From positions 558,001 to 622,000 of the forward strand of contig NZ_JAJAVQ010000004.1 in the NCBI RefSeq assembly GCF_020531985.1: DNA of 64,000 nt, written 5' to 3'. Within the stretch, counting starts at the first letter, position 1, and each line of letters opens with the position of its first letter. Under the pieces are notes generated by a model that was given only the letters and a program-made list of their open reading frames with translations, was not told where the DNA came from and did not search any database. Positions 8,478 through 19,058 of this stretch are shown piece after piece. Source of the DNA: Rheinheimera aquimaris. Lineage in GTDB: Bacteria; Pseudomonadota; Gammaproteobacteria; Enterobacterales; Alteromonadaceae. A program made the translations under genes and the position numbers.

Positions 8478-11400
8478 TCAGTCGAGCCATTTACGCAGCA
8501 GCTCAGCCAATTTTGAGGCATCAATAGGTTTACTGATAAGTTCATTCATCTTTGCCTGGCTGGCATCTTGCCTGGTAGAGTCAGAATTGTGTGCTGTCAT
8601 GGCGATAACCGGCAGATTACTGAGCCCGGGCAGTTGGCGTAGCTGTCGTGTCGTGTCAAAACCATCAATGCCTGGCATTTCTATGTCCATCAGTACCAGC
8701 GATACCGTCTGTGATGTCAGACACTGCAGTGCCTGTTCACCACTGGTGGCGAGCACCACTGTATAACCGAGTTTCTGCAGAATAATTTGCGCCAGTGCCT
8801 GATTAAAGTAATTATCCTCTACTAACAAAATTGTATGTTTGCCGGTCGTCACACTGGTGGTGAGGGCAGGTATTTCTTTATCGACTGTCAGAGCTGCAAC
8901 GTCAGCAACATCAAACATCAGACTGAAACTAAAGCGGCTACCCTGGCCGGGGGCGCTGCTAACGCTGAGCTTGCCTCCCATCAGCGTGACCAGACGCTGG
9001 CAAATCGTCAGACCCAGGCCTGTACCGCCATATTTGCGGCTGATTGAACTGTCAGCCTGATTAAAAGCGGTAAACAATTGCTGTTGCTGATGTTCACTGA
9101 TACCAATACCGGTGTCGGTCACTGCAAAAAGCAGCTGGTAACGGTCTTTTACGGCTTCTGCTGAAACACTAAGGGTAATTTCGCCCTGCTCAGTAAATTT
9201 TATCGCGTTACTTAGCAGGTTAATCAGTACTTGTGACAGTCTGAGGGCATCACCAGTCAGCTTATCCGGAACATCGTGCTCAAGCTGCAGCACAAATTGC
9301 AGGCCTTTTTGCGAAATTTGCGCACTGAACATATCAATGACTTGTGTCAGCATTTCCCGCAGGCTAAATGCCGCTTGCTCCAGTTCCAGTTTGCCAGCTT
9401 CAATTTTGGAGAAATCAAGTATATCGTTGATTATACTAAGTAAAATTCTGCCGGATGCCCGAATTTTGTCGAGGTAGCTCTGTTGCGTTGCCGGGTCTTC
9501 ACTTTGCTGGGCCAATTGGGAAAACCCCAGTACGGCGTTGAGTGGGGTACGCAACTCGTGGCTCATATTAGCCAGAAACTCACTTTTGGCCTGTGCAGCA
9601 GACTCAGCACTCTGTTTCGCCTGTTGTAACTGCGCCATGGTTTGCTGCAGATGTGCTGTACGCTGTTCCACCAGCCGGGTTAGCTGGTGTTTTTCCTGCG
9701 TTAAGTGATAAGTGCGCCATTTTAGCAAAACGTATATCAGCAGCACGAAAAGCAGGACATAACCGGCCCAGGCTGCTGTGCTGAAATACCAGGGGGGCGC
9801 AATGTAGATGTTGAGCTGATCAGATAATTGCAGATTACCCTGGTGATCGCGGCTGCGCACCATAAACTGATAGTCTCCCGGTGCCAGGTTAGTGTAATCA
9901 CGGTACAGCTCATTGCTCCACAGCGACCAGTCTTTATCATAACCCTGCAGTTTGACCTGAAACTGGGGCTGAAATAAGTGGCTGAAGTTCGGGCTGGCAT
10001 ATTCAAAGCGTAGCGCTGTGCTGTCAGGCCCAAGCTTCAGCCTATTGGGTAAGGCTCCACCGCTGTAGACTGCCGGTCCGTCAAGTGTACTTAATTGGCG
10101 CAGCAGCGGCGGCTTGGGTGGCAGGTTACGATGTTCATTTATCGCAAAACGGAATATGCCTTCTGCACCGCCAAACCAGATCACGTTCTGTTCGTCTATC
10201 AACAGCGTATCCAATGGAATATCCTGCAAGGGTTTTAGCGCGGAGGCCTGCCAGCGATAAAAGCCTGCACTGTCTGCAAACAATACGCCGGCCTGACGCC
10301 TGCCGGTATCGTTATCCCAGGTTAGCAGCCATAAGTTATTGTTTTTATCGGTTTGCGGATCCCGCACCCAGGGCTGAGAGTCTGTAAAGGCCAGAGATAA
10401 CTGAGGGTCCAATGTAAATTGTTGTTGCTGCTCATCAAAACGATAGAAACCGGCAACCGTTGCAATCAATAACGCCTGTTTGTACCAGTAGACGCTGTTT
10501 CGGTTATTGCTGGGCAGGCCTTCATTACTGCTAAAACGCTTGATAGGCAAAGGCACGGAATTGCCGCCCTGCCACTGACCTGGCAGCGTCAGGCGGTATA
10601 CACCATGCGCTAAAGTCCCCAACCAAAGCTCACCATCCGGCGTTTCCAGAATACTGTTCAGATTACCCTGCACACCGGGAACCCGGCCTTCATCAAGCCA
10701 GCGTCCCTGTTCATAGCGCATGCTGGCCAGGCCATTTTGCAAACCGATATAAACGCGCTCTGGGTTGCGCAATGACTGATACAACACTTTACTTGCCAGT
10801 TCTGAGCGTCGAAGCAGAGTGACATCGCCTTGCTCAAGGGCATAAACGCCTTTGCTGTTTGCGATAAGCAGCTGCTGCTGATAGTTGATAAAATCCCAGG
10901 TTTGTTTTTGTATCTGGCTTACAGGCTCGAAGCGGTTTTGCGCATTACGCCGGTACAAACCGAGGCTGGTACCTGCATATAGTATGTTCTGGTGCTGATA
11001 AAGCGACAGCACATTGCCTTGCAGACCGCTGGCATCACTGTAATAGGAGATGGCTGCAGACAGATCTATCCGGCTAAGTCCGTGATCAAGCGCCAGCCAT
11101 AAGCCTTGCTGGTGGTCCTGATACAACGCCCTGACATTCTGATCGACCAATCCCAACGCCGTGGTGATGTGGCTTTTTAACTTGCCATCAGCTGTCAGAA
11201 TAAACAGGCCTGCCTCAGTGGTACCAAGCGCGTAATCGCCGTTTCTCAGTCTGATACCGCTGTACAGTGAAGCTTGCTTTAGCGCGTCATCTATTTCGGT
11301 ATGCCAACGCTGGCTGCCGTTCTCGGTTAGCAAAAACAGTTCACCCTCGCGATTGCCTGCCAGCAATGTTTGCTCATCAAAGGGTTCAAGCATAAATACG

Positions 11401-12026
11401 CTGGTATCAGCAAAGCGCTCTGCTCCCGGCACGGCGCTGAACTCGCCATCGCGCAGCTGCAACAAGCCGCGGCCTTCTTCCCTGACGAATAACCGTTCCT
11501 GCAGATAAAATGCTTTGTGAAAGGCACTACTGGTTGTCCAGACTTTAACTTGCTGTGGCGTCAGCAAAAAAATAGCACTTCGGCTTACAAAGTATATGCC
11601 TTGCGGCGTGGCAAAAGTTTGGCGCACGTCCTGAAAGTTGCGGTAATCGGCCGGAATACGCTCCAGCAATGAAACGTACTGGGTACCTTGCGGGCTGCTG
11701 GTGTCGAGGTAACCCAGCTCTCCTTTAGAACCTACATATATCTTACCATCGGCGGCTAGCGCCAGTGAACGGACAACTGCTTTGTTACGGGTCGGTATCA
11801 TACGCCAGCTGGCACCGTCATATTCAAGCACCCCTACGTTGTTGCCAACATAGAGCACGCCTCGATGATCCTGAACGACAGCCCAGTTCTGAGTGCCGCC
11901 ATTGTAGTCTTTGGGTTTGAAATTACTCAGCAGCGGAGTGCCGTACTGCTGAGCCGCGATAGTCTGGCAGCTCAGTATTATCAGCAGCACACAGTAGCGC
12001 CAGTACGACTGAATAAATGTTATCAC
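8478..12026 (-). CDS. Hybrid histidine kinase with periplasmic propeller sensor
   Basis: About 1182 residues. An N-terminal signal or anchor segment precedes a long periplasmic region of two-component propeller repeats (for example GTQNWAVVQDHRGVLYVG, GELWLGTLAHGVYRL). A Y_Y_Y domain follows (YDKDWSLWSNELYRDYTNL), then one membrane helix, a coiled coil, the HisKA domain (phospho-acceptor His near residue 823 in NMSHELRTPLNAVLGFS), the ATPase domain (DTGIGI, KYGGTGLGLTIC) and a C-terminal receiver (Asp near 1114 in VLMDIEMPG). No HPt or output domain is present, so phosphate must pass to another protein. GTG at 12026 has AAGAGGTGA 8 bases upstream; GTG at 12035 overlaps that site. Propeller hybrid kinases often sense oligosaccharides, but no carbohydrate genes adjoin this one. 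Confidence 0.9.
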   Translation of the reverse strand: MITFIQSYWRYCVLLIILSCQTIAAQQYGTPLLSNFKPKDYNGGTQNWAVVQDHRGVLYVGNNVGVLEYDGASWRMIPTRNKAVVRSLALAADGKIYVGSKGELGYLDTSSPQGTQYVSLLERIPADYRNFQDVRQTFATPQGIYFVSRSAIFLLTPQQVKVWTTSSAFHKAFYLQERLFVREEGRGLLQLRDGEFSAVPGAERFADTSVFMLEPFDEQTLLAGNREGELFLLTENGSQRWHTEIDDALKQASLYSGIRLRNGDYALGTTEAGLFILTADGKLKSHITTALGLVDQNVRALYQDHQQGLWLALDHGLSRIDLSAAISYYSDASGLQGNVLSLYQHQNILYAGTSLGLYRRNAQNRFEPVSQIQKQTWDFINYQQQLLIANSKGVYALEQGDVTLLRRSELASKVLYQSLRNPERVYIGLQNGLASMRYEQGRWLDEGRVPGVQGNLNSILETPDGELWLGTLAHGVYRLTLPGQWQGGNSVPLPIKRFSSNEGLPSNNRNSVYWYKQALLIATVAGFYRFDEQQQQFTLDPQLSLAFTDSQPWVRDPQTDKNNNLWLLTWDNDTGRRQAGVLFADSAGFYRWQASALKPLQDIPLDTLLIDEQNVIWFGGAEGIFRFAINEHRNLPPKPPLLRQLSTLDGPAVYSGGALPNRLKLGPDSTALRFEYASPNFSHLFQPQFQVKLQGYDKDWSLWSNELYRDYTNLAPGDYQFMVRSRDHQGNLQLSDQLNIYIAPPWYFSTAAWAGYVLLFVLLIYVLLKWRTYHLTQEKHQLTRLVEQRTAHLQQTMAQLQQAKQSAESAAQAKSEFLANMSHELRTPLNAVLGFSQLAQQSEDPATQQSYLDKIRASGRILLSIINDILDFSKIEAGKLELEQAAFSLREMLTQVIDMFSAQISQKGLQFVLQLEHDVPDKLTGDALRLSQVLINLLSNAIKFTEQGEITLSVSAEAVKDRYQLLFAVTDTGIGISEHQQQQLFTAFNQADSSISRKYGGTGLGLTICQRLVTLMGGKLSVSSAPGQGSRFSFSLMFDVADVAALTVDKEIPALTTSVTTGKHTILLVEDNYFNQALAQIILQKLGYTVVLATSGEQALQCLTSQTVSLVLMDIEMPGIDGFDTTRQLRQLPGLSNLPVIAMTAHNSDSTRQDASQAKMNELISKPIDASKLAELLRKWLD

Positions 12027-12100
12027 TATGCTCACCTCTTGTTTGCACAGCTGAAATTAGCGTTACACCCGTTTGATTCCGTTCGGGTGAGCGTTAGTTT

Positions 12101-12589
12101 TTATTTGCGCAGAACTTTATCCAGATAGCCCATCGCAAAGGCCGATAAAACGAAGGTTATGTGAATAAGCAAATACCATTGCAACTTGTCGTTAGCGATG
12201 CTTTCAGTATTCATAAATACCTTCAGCAGGTGAATTGACGATATTGCGACAATAGAGGCTGCAACTTTGTTTTTCAGTGAGCCAGAATCCAGCTTGCCTA
12301 ACCAGCTCAGCTTGTCGTCATTACCTTCTAAATCAAGGCGTGACACAAAGTTTTCATAACCGGAAAACATCACCATGACGATAAGGCCGCCAACTAAAGC
12401 GATATCTATCAGCGACAACACAACCAGCACCAGCTCAACTTCTTTCATGCTTAGAATAATGGGCAGGATATGAAAAATTTCCTGAAAGAATTTTATGCCC
12501 AGTGCAATTAATGCCAGGCTAAGACCAAGGTAAATGGGCGCCATAATCCAGCGCGAGGAATACATCAGTTTTTCCAGAAAATTTTCCAT
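12101..12589 (-). CDS. yqhA: YqhA family membrane protein (UPF0114)
   Basis: A 162-residue integral membrane protein beginning [24 protein letters not shown], characteristic of the UPF0114/YqhA family, with about four hydrophobic segments. The segment [25 protein letters not shown] is also typical. Its length is the usual one for the family. An AGGTG-type ribosome site precedes the ATG. The function is unknown. It is a separate unit from the hybrid kinase, 74 bases away on the same strand. Confidence 0.9.
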   Translation of the reverse strand: MENFLEKLMYSSRWIMAPIYLGLSLALIALGIKFFQEIFHILPIILSMKEVELVLVVLSLIDIALVGGLIVMVMFSGYENFVSRLDLEGNDDKLSWLGKLDSGSLKNKVAASIVAISSIHLLKVFMNTESIANDKLQWYLLIHITFVLSAFAMGYLDKVLRK

Positions 12590-12777
12590 AACAGCACCTG
12601 TTTTGTCCAGTCGCTGTATTATGCGGTCATCGCCCCAGAGATCAAGCTCTGGCCAAGGTTTTTCTTGCGTCTGAACGTGTACGGTTACCGCAAATTCCGG
12701 CGTTTTACCGCAATCACTGCTGACAGTAAGTCAGAATATGATAGCGTCTGCGCCAGATGAATGAGCGATACCTTGTT

Positions 12778-14820
12778 ATGAAGAAAATACTAAGTTGCAC
12801 TCTGCTGGCTGTGTCTCTTTGCTGGGTAAATGCCCGCGCAGAAGAAGGCTTTTGGTTGCAGCGTCAGCTTGAGCAGGGCAGCGAAGCACTGCGTGGTTTT
12901 TCTTTTGCAAGAGGTGATGCGCCACATGGTTTGCCGTTGTCTCATATACAGCGAACAAGCGGGAAACTGGGTAATTGCAGTACTGCTTTTGTGTCTGCAA
13001 CGGGCTTGCTAATCACCAGCTATCATTGTGTGGCGCCTTACCTTGGCGCTACAGATGGTAAAGAGTTTGTCGCGCAAAGCCATGACTCAGAGTTGCCGAT
13101 TACCGATCTTGAGCTGTTGTTACCACAGCAGACACAAGATGTCACAGTCACCATCAACCGTGAGCTGAACTCCGAGCCAACACCACAGCAGCGCAGTGTT
13201 AAACTGCAACAGCTGAAAACTGCTATGGTAAGCGATTGCCAGCAGCAAAGTGATTATCGCTGCGAGGTAGTATCGTTGCATCACGGACTGGAGTTTTATC
13301 TTATCCGCTACAAAGTACTGCGCGATCTGCGTCTGGTATACCGGCCAGCATCAGCAGAGCAAATGCCGCAGCGCAGTTGGCCGCGGTACAGCCAGGACTA
13401 TGTGTTATTAAGAGCTTATGTTGCTGGTGCTCAGACCGACGGCGCTCTTGCCAGTACAAACATCCCTTATCAGTCTGAATTTGCCCGACTGTCACGCCAG
13501 GGGGTCACAGAAAATGAGCTGGTGATCTCACCGGGCTTCTCTTCTGCCAGTCAGCGTTATGCTACTGAAGCTGAGATACGTTTTAACTTTGAATTATTAT
13601 ACCCGCGTTCAGTTGGCTATTTTGAACAGGCTGTTGCCGTTATCGAGCAGTTGGCACCACCAGGCAGTGAACGGGCTGAACAATATGCTGCAACACTGGC
13701 AGAATTAAAACAGCAAGCTGAGACAGTCAGCGCTTTGCTGGCGCATTACCAGCGCAGTTCTCTTTTAACGTTGAAACAGCAGCGGCGAAATGCTGTAGTG
13801 GAGTGGATAAACAACAGTCCGGTCAGGCAGCAGTTATACGGGCCTGTGCTAGACCGCTTGCAGCAGGTACTGGAGCGTCAGCAAGCTGCCGCTCAGCGCG
13901 ATCTGGCGCTGGGATTTCTGAAGTATGCTCAGCTACCGGCATTGGCTAATCAGCTGTATAAACTGGCATTACATCCAGACAAGCAGCAGACAGCGCGTTT
14001 GCGTAAGCAATTATCAGAGCTGGATGCACACTTCGACGCCCGGGTTGATATGGAGTTGGCACTGCACTTCCTGAGCCAGTATTCACAGTTGCCTGAAACT
14101 CAGCGTTTGCCAGCATTAGATCAGTATTTTGCGCTAAGCGATGGTTTTAACCGCGAAATTGTGCGGCATAAATTGTCTGCTATGTATCGTGGAACCTCTT
14201 TAACCGAACCGGCAAAACGTCTGGGGTGGCTTGAACGCAGCGCCGAGCAGTTTCAGCAAAGCGGTGATCCACTGATCAGTTTTGCCGTGGCGATGTATGA
14301 TACAGCCATGCAGCTTGCGCAAGATCGCACAGAATTAAAAGCAGAACTGGACAGTGTCCGTGCTGCCGTCATGGAAGTGTTGCTGGCATTTAATGACGCC
14401 AGGGGTAAAGCTACCTATGCAGAGGCAAACGGTGCACTGCGTTTTAGCATAGGGCGTGTCAGTGGTTATAGCCCGATGGACGCTGTCTGGCATCAACCCT
14501 TTAGCAGCCTGAAAAGTTATCTGAAACGCCAGCACGACGTCGATTCTTCGGACAGTGTTACCCCGATACCCGACATTGCGGTTAACTTTTTGAGCAGTAT
14601 CGATAGCTGCAGTGATTATGGTGCAGCGCCTACCTTTAATGCTAAAGGGGAACTTGTCGGCATCATGTTTGCTGGTGTGCAGGAAAATCTGCTGGCTGAC
14701 TGGCACTACGACGCAGCACTGAGCCGGTCTGTGCATGTCGACAGTCGTTTTATTATCTGGCAGTTGCAGCAAACGGGATCAGCCAAAGCCTTACTGACTG
14801 AACTGTTGCCCGGGCATTAA
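12778..14820 (+). CDS. S46 family dipeptidyl-peptidase homologue, probably catalytically dead
   Basis: About 680 residues with a signal peptide (MKKILSCTLLAVSLCWVNARA) and full-length similarity to S46 (DPP7/DPP11) peptidases. The catalytic His is kept (GLLITSYHC) and the Asp region is kept (SWPRYSQDYVLLRAYV). In the C-terminal domain VNFLSSIDSCSDYGAAPTFN aligns without gaps to the family pattern VNFLS-D-GGNSGSPVLN, so the nucleophile serine position is glycine. The Asp in the family LAFDGN segment is Ala here (IMFAG). A periplasmic non-catalytic role, for example peptide binding, is inferred. Start at 12778 is preferred because it gives a clean signal peptide; an in-frame ATG at 12757 exists. 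It is transcribed alone, divergent from yqhA. Confidence 0.85.
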   Translation: MKKILSCTLLAVSLCWVNARAEEGFWLQRQLEQGSEALRGFSFARGDAPHGLPLSHIQRTSGKLGNCSTAFVSATGLLITSYHCVAPYLGATDGKEFVAQSHDSELPITDLELLLPQQTQDVTVTINRELNSEPTPQQRSVKLQQLKTAMVSDCQQQSDYRCEVVSLHHGLEFYLIRYKVLRDLRLVYRPASAEQMPQRSWPRYSQDYVLLRAYVAGAQTDGALASTNIPYQSEFARLSRQGVTENELVISPGFSSASQRYATEAEIRFNFELLYPRSVGYFEQAVAVIEQLAPPGSERAEQYAATLAELKQQAETVSALLAHYQRSSLLTLKQQRRNAVVEWINNSPVRQQLYGPVLDRLQQVLERQQAAAQRDLALGFLKYAQLPALANQLYKLALHPDKQQTARLRKQLSELDAHFDARVDMELALHFLSQYSQLPETQRLPALDQYFALSDGFNREIVRHKLSAMYRGTSLTEPAKRLGWLERSAEQFQQSGDPLISFAVAMYDTAMQLAQDRTELKAELDSVRAAVMEVLLAFNDARGKATYAEANGALRFSIGRVSGYSPMDAVWHQPFSSLKSYLKRQHDVDSSDSVTPIPDIAVNFLSSIDSCSDYGAAPTFNAKGELVGIMFAGVQENLLADWHYDAALSRSVHVDSRFIIWQLQQTGSAKALLTELLPGH

Positions 14821-14933
14821 TCCGGGCATCGGTTGCACAGATTTGTATCAAACGCTCTTCATTTAGCCTGATTTCCAGTATTATTAGCCACTGTATCATT
14901 TAGCAGATAATGCTTTTGACTAGTGGAGAGGAT

Positions 14934-15656
14934 GTGGACAAGCAGTTTCGGGTAAAATTAATTGTGCGCCGGGCACCGGTGTTGGCATCAATTAACTGGC
15001 TTAAACAAGCCTGGGCTATTTTTATAAAAGCGCCGCTGAACTGGGTGTTGATGTTCATTATTTTGGGTGCCATAGCCTTACTGGGACAAATTCATCCGTT
15101 CACCGCTGTAATTGGCATTTTACTCAACCCGTTTCTCACAGCTGGGATGTATAAAAGCGTCGTTGCAATACAAAATCAGCAGACGATGCAATTTACAGGA
15201 TTATTTTCGCCGTTAAAGGAAACTGGTTGCCGTGCCGTGTTTATCCGTCTTGCCGGGTTGAATATGCTGGCATCTATTCCGCTTAGTAGCCTGGCTGTGG
15301 TGCTGATGCAGCAACAACAGGACAACAACCTGCAAATGCCGTTGGTATTGTTGTTCGTTATGGGCTTTGTGCTGGTGTGGATGATATTTGCCTATGCCGT
15401 TGCTATTGCCTATTTTCTTAAAGAGCGGCGCTTGCTTGCTATCATGCAAGCGAGCTTCGTTGCCTGCTGGCGTAATATTATCCCGCTAATGGTTTTCCTT
15501 CTCTTGAGTCTGGTACTGATAATGCTTACCATGCCTACGTACTTTATCGGGCTGCTTGTCGTTGTACCGGTGCTAAATATCGCATTCTTTTTATCCTTCA
15601 ATGAATTTTTTGCGTTGCAAGTCAAAGCTACTGACGACGCAGTGTTGGAAGTATAA
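14934..15656 (+). CDS. BPSS1780-type integral membrane protein
   Basis: About 240 residues with six or so hydrophobic segments and the N-terminal pattern SINWLKQAWAIFIKAPLNWVL that marks the BPSS1780 membrane protein family. The function is unknown. The frame opens with ATG at 14910, but GTG at 14934 has GGAGAGG just upstream (14925-14931) and gives a basic, more typical N-terminus (MDKQFRVKLIVRRAP). Its stop is 2 bases before the recX start, so it is likely co-transcribed with recX and possibly alaS. It occupies the place where recA usually sits in related gene orders. Confidence 0.75.
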   Translation: MDKQFRVKLIVRRAPVLASINWLKQAWAIFIKAPLNWVLMFIILGAIALLGQIHPFTAVIGILLNPFLTAGMYKSVVAIQNQQTMQFTGLFSPLKETGCRAVFIRLAGLNMLASIPLSSLAVVLMQQQQDNNLQMPLVLLFVMGFVLVWMIFAYAVAIAYFLKERRLLAIMQASFVACWRNIIPLMVFLLLSLVLIMLTMPTYFIGLLVVVPVLNIAFFLSFNEFFALQVKATDDAVLEV

Positions 15657-15658
15657 TT

Positions 15659-16105
15659 TTGGCGGATGTGGCTGAGCTTAAGCGTATGGCACTGAACTGG
15701 TTAAGCCGGCGCGATTACAGTGAAAATCAGCTAAGCCTGCGGCTGGGCCGCCAGGGCGGTGAGCCGGCTGATATCGCCTTGGTTATTGCCTGGTGCAAGC
15801 GCGAGAATTATCTGGATCAGAACCGTTTTCTGCAGATGTTGGTGCGCAGCCGGGCCGGTAAAGGTTACGGCCTGAATTACATTGTGCAGGAATGCCGGCA
15901 ACAGCAGATAGCCAAAGAGCAGGTATTACAATGCGCGGCCGAGCTGGAAATTGATTGGTTTGCCATGGCCAGCCAGCAGTACCAGAAAAAGTACGGACAA
16001 AGTGAAGTAACTGATTATAAAGAAAAGCTAAAACGCATGGCATATATGCAGCGCCGTGGTTTTAGCAACGAACAGATTCAAATAGCGATGAATCAAACAG
16101 AGTAA
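15659..16105 (+). CDS. recX: Regulatory protein RecX
   Basis: A 148-residue protein of helical repeats typical of RecX, the inhibitor and modulator of RecA filaments: ALNWLSRRDYSENQLSLRL, then AWCKRENYLDQNRFLQMLV, and a C-terminal MAYMQRRGFSNEQIQIAM. It starts at TTG 15659 with GGAAG 7 bases before it; a GTG three codons later is an alternative. In most relatives recX follows recA directly; here recA is not in the window and a membrane protein precedes it. alaS follows 24 bases after, as in E. coli. Confidence 0.88.
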   Translation: MADVAELKRMALNWLSRRDYSENQLSLRLGRQGGEPADIALVIAWCKRENYLDQNRFLQMLVRSRAGKGYGLNYIVQECRQQQIAKEQVLQCAAELEIDWFAMASQQYQKKYGQSEVTDYKEKLKRMAYMQRRGFSNEQIQIAMNQTE

Positions 16106-16129
16106 AACCGAAGCGGACAGGATTTTTTC

Positions 16130-18754
16130 ATGACAATGACATCGGCCAGTATCAGGCGTGCCTTTTTAGACTTTTTTGCCAGCAAACAGCACCAAATTGT
16201 ACCCAGCAGTTCGCTGATCCCGGGTAACGATGCCACATTATTGTTCACCAATGCCGGTATGGTGCAGTTCAAAGATGTATTTCTGGGTCAGGATTTACGC
16301 AGCTACAACCGTGCTGTCTCAGCCCAGCGTTGTGTGCGGGCTGGCGGTAAACATAACGATTTGGAAAATGTTGGTTATACCGCGCGCCATCATACCTTTT
16401 TTGAAATGCTGGGTAATTTCAGTTTTGGTGATTATTTTAAACGTGACGCTATCGCCTATGCCTGGGAGTTTCTGACGGTTGTCGTGAAGCTGCCAAAAGA
16501 AAAGCTGTGGGTGACGGTGTATGAAACCGATGATGAAGCTTACGATATCTGGTTAAAAGAAGTTGGTGTGCCGGCTGAACGCATTATCCGTATTGGCGAT
16601 AACAAAGGTGCACCCTATGCATCTGACAATTTCTGGGCTATGGGCGATACCGGCCCGTGCGGTCCGTGCACGGAGATTTTCTATGATCACGGCGAGCATA
16701 TCTGGGGCGGCCCACCAGGTTCACCGGAAGAAGACGGTGACCGTTATATCGAGATCTGGAATATCGTCTTTATGCAGTTTAACCGCCACGCCGATGGCCG
16801 CATGGAAAACCTGCCTAAACCCAGCGTTGATACCGGTATGGGGCTGGAGCGGATTGCAGCTATTTTGCAGCATGTACACAGCAACTATGAAATTGACACC
16901 TTTGTTGCATTGATCAAAGCGGCAGCAGAGGCGACAGGCGCAACGGATCTGAGTGATAAATCGCTGCGGGTAGTCGCCGATCATATCCGTAGCTGTGCTT
17001 TCCTGATTGTTGATGGCGTTCAACCGTCAAACGAGGGCCGCGGCTATGTGCTACGCCGTATTGTGCGCCGTGCTGTGCGTCACGGTAACAAGTTAGGCGC
17101 TAAAGGTGCGTTTTTCTACAAACTGGTCGCAGCGCTGGTAGCTCAAATGGGTGAAGCTTACCCTGAGCTGGCAGAAAAGCAGGCTGTGGTAGAAAAAATT
17201 CTGAAGCTGGAAGAAGAGCAGTTCGGCAAAACGCTGGAACGTGGCTTAGCGATTTTAGAAGAAGCGCTGGCTGGCCTGCAGGGTACCGAGTTGCCTGGCG
17301 AGCTGGTATTCAAGTTATACGATACTTACGGCTTCCCGGTTGACCTGACAAATGATGTGGCGCGTGAGCGTAATCTGACCATAGACCAGGCCGGTTTTGA
17401 TGCCGCTATGGCAGAGCAGCGTAAAAGGGCACAACAGGCGTCAAACTTTGGTGCAGATTACAACGCAGCAGTGACTTCCAGTCAGCAGACAACGTTTACC
17501 GGTTATGAGCATGAATTTGGTAATGCTCAGGTAGTTGAAATCCTGTTTGAAGGCAAAGCTGTTCCGGCGATACAGGATGGTCAGCAGGCTATGCTGGTGC
17601 TGGACGCAACACCTTTCTATGCAGAGTCAGGCGGTCAGATGGGCGACAGCGGTACACTGACATTGGCCAGTGGCGCTGTGTTTACCGTGCAAGACACGAT
17701 AAAACTGGGTAAAGCTTTTGCGCACAAAGGCAGTGTCGCGGGTAGCATAAAAGTTGGCGACAAAGTAGATGCGCAAATTGACAGCGCCCGCCGTGCAGCC
17801 ATCAAACAAAACCATTCTGCTACCCACTTGTTGCATGCCGCCCTGCGCAACGTGTTGGGTGAGCATGTTACGCAAAAGGGCTCTTTGGTGGGGCCAGAAC
17901 GCTTACGTTTTGACTTTAGCCACTTCGAGGCGGTAAAACCGGAAGAACTGCGCCTTATTGAACAAATGGTTAATGAGCAAATTCAACACAACAATGTGCT
18001 GCAAACCCGGTTAATGCCGATTGAGCAGGCCAAAGCCGCCGGCGCAATGGCGCTGTTTGGTGAAAAGTACGACGACGAAGTACGCGTACTGAGCATGGGC
18101 GAATTTTCTATTGAGCTGTGTGGCGGCACTCATGTAAGCCGCACCGGTGATATTGGTTTGTTTAAAATCGTCTCTGAAGGTGGTATCGCCTCTGGTGTGC
18201 GCCGGATTGAAGCTGTTAGCGGTAGCGGCGCCGTATCTTATGTACAGCAGTTAGAGCAGCAGGCACAAAGTGTAGCCAGCGCGCTAAAAGGCGACCTGTT
18301 TAGTATCAGCGAGCGTGTGCAGCAGGCGCTGGAGCGCAGCAAGCAGCTGGAGAAAGAAATTGATCAGTTAAAAGCTAAGCTGGCCAGTCAGGCAGGTGCG
18401 TCTTTATTGGAGCAGGCAGATAACGTAGCCGGGGCGACGGTGCTGATTACACAACTGCCAGCAACGGAGCCTAAAGCACTACGTACTATGCTCGATGAAC
18501 TGAAAAATAAACTGAACTCAGGCGTGATCTTACTTGCCACAGTAAATGACGACAAAATCAGCCTGATCGCCGGTGTGACGTCAGATCTCACAGGCAAAGT
18601 ACACGCCGGGCAGCTGGTTGGCTGGGCCGCTGAGCAACTAGGCGGCAAAGGTGGTGGCCGGCCCGATATGGCGCAAGCCGGTGGTTCGGATATAGCAGCT
18701 TTACCTGCAGTTATGACAGCGGCAAAAAAGCTTGTCGCAGAAAAATTGGGCTAA
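16130..18754 (+). CDS. alaS: Alanyl-tRNA synthetase
   Basis: An 874-residue class II synthetase, the normal length, that charges tRNA-Ala in the cytoplasm. The N-terminal catalytic domain is complete ([42 protein letters not shown]). The editing domain has both zinc-type motifs, [11 protein letters not shown] and [13 protein letters not shown], so clearance of Ser-tRNA-Ala should be intact. The C-Ala domain ends with [14 protein letters not shown]. It sits between recX and csrA, the conserved gammaproteobacterial order. A terminator follows at 18777. Confidence 0.98.
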   Translation: MTMTSASIRRAFLDFFASKQHQIVPSSSLIPGNDATLLFTNAGMVQFKDVFLGQDLRSYNRAVSAQRCVRAGGKHNDLENVGYTARHHTFFEMLGNFSFGDYFKRDAIAYAWEFLTVVVKLPKEKLWVTVYETDDEAYDIWLKEVGVPAERIIRIGDNKGAPYASDNFWAMGDTGPCGPCTEIFYDHGEHIWGGPPGSPEEDGDRYIEIWNIVFMQFNRHADGRMENLPKPSVDTGMGLERIAAILQHVHSNYEIDTFVALIKAAAEATGATDLSDKSLRVVADHIRSCAFLIVDGVQPSNEGRGYVLRRIVRRAVRHGNKLGAKGAFFYKLVAALVAQMGEAYPELAEKQAVVEKILKLEEEQFGKTLERGLAILEEALAGLQGTELPGELVFKLYDTYGFPVDLTNDVARERNLTIDQAGFDAAMAEQRKRAQQASNFGADYNAAVTSSQQTTFTGYEHEFGNAQVVEILFEGKAVPAIQDGQQAMLVLDATPFYAESGGQMGDSGTLTLASGAVFTVQDTIKLGKAFAHKGSVAGSIKVGDKVDAQIDSARRAAIKQNHSATHLLHAALRNVLGEHVTQKGSLVGPERLRFDFSHFEAVKPEELRLIEQMVNEQIQHNNVLQTRLMPIEQAKAAGAMALFGEKYDDEVRVLSMGEFSIELCGGTHVSRTGDIGLFKIVSEGGIASGVRRIEAVSGSGAVSYVQQLEQQAQSVASALKGDLFSISERVQQALERSKQLEKEIDQLKAKLASQAGASLLEQADNVAGATVLITQLPATEPKALRTMLDELKNKLNSGVILLATVNDDKISLIAGVTSDLTGKVHAGQLVGWAAEQLGGKGGGRPDMAQAGGSDIAALPAVMTAAKKLVAEKLG

Positions 18755-18776
18755 ACTGCTTAAATCTACTATAAAG

Positions 18777-18798
18777 AAGGGCGCCAGCGCCCTTTTTT
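18777..18798 (+). terminator. Intrinsic terminator after alaS
   Basis: Arms AAGGGCG and CGCCCTT with loop CCAG are followed by a T-run, 22 bases after the alaS stop. Confidence 0.9.
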
Positions 18799-19058
18799 AC
18801 TAATAGTGAAACAACAAGGCTGTCAGGTATCGCCGGGCAGGGAATTTGCCTTGTGGGCGTGTGTAAACATCGCGTATTTGCCGACGCAGGCTGGCAGATT
18901 GTTACAATATTAGGGTTAAGTCGTCAAAATGCCGTCTGGCAGTGCTAATTATTTAAACGCCTGACTTTTAATCAGCTAAGTAGCTGAGTTATGATACGGC
19001 GCTTTAGTGTAGACACCGGTGTGTATCATGCTGGGTAAAAGGAACAAGGAGCAAACGA
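18799..19058 (+). promoter_or_regulatory. csrA upstream region and leader
   Basis: This 260-base stretch holds no convincing gene. A TATGAT hexamer at 18990-18995 is a possible -10 element for csrA, without a good -35 partner. Just before csrA the leader reads AAGGAACAAGGAGCAAACGA. It has two GGA motifs, one of them in the ribosome site, the usual CsrA-binding arrangement for autoregulation. Confidence 0.4.

Noticed and set aside
18799-19058. Hidden small gene between alaS and csrA
   Set aside because: No frame with a ribosome site and plausible composition was found; the stretch fits a promoter and leader.
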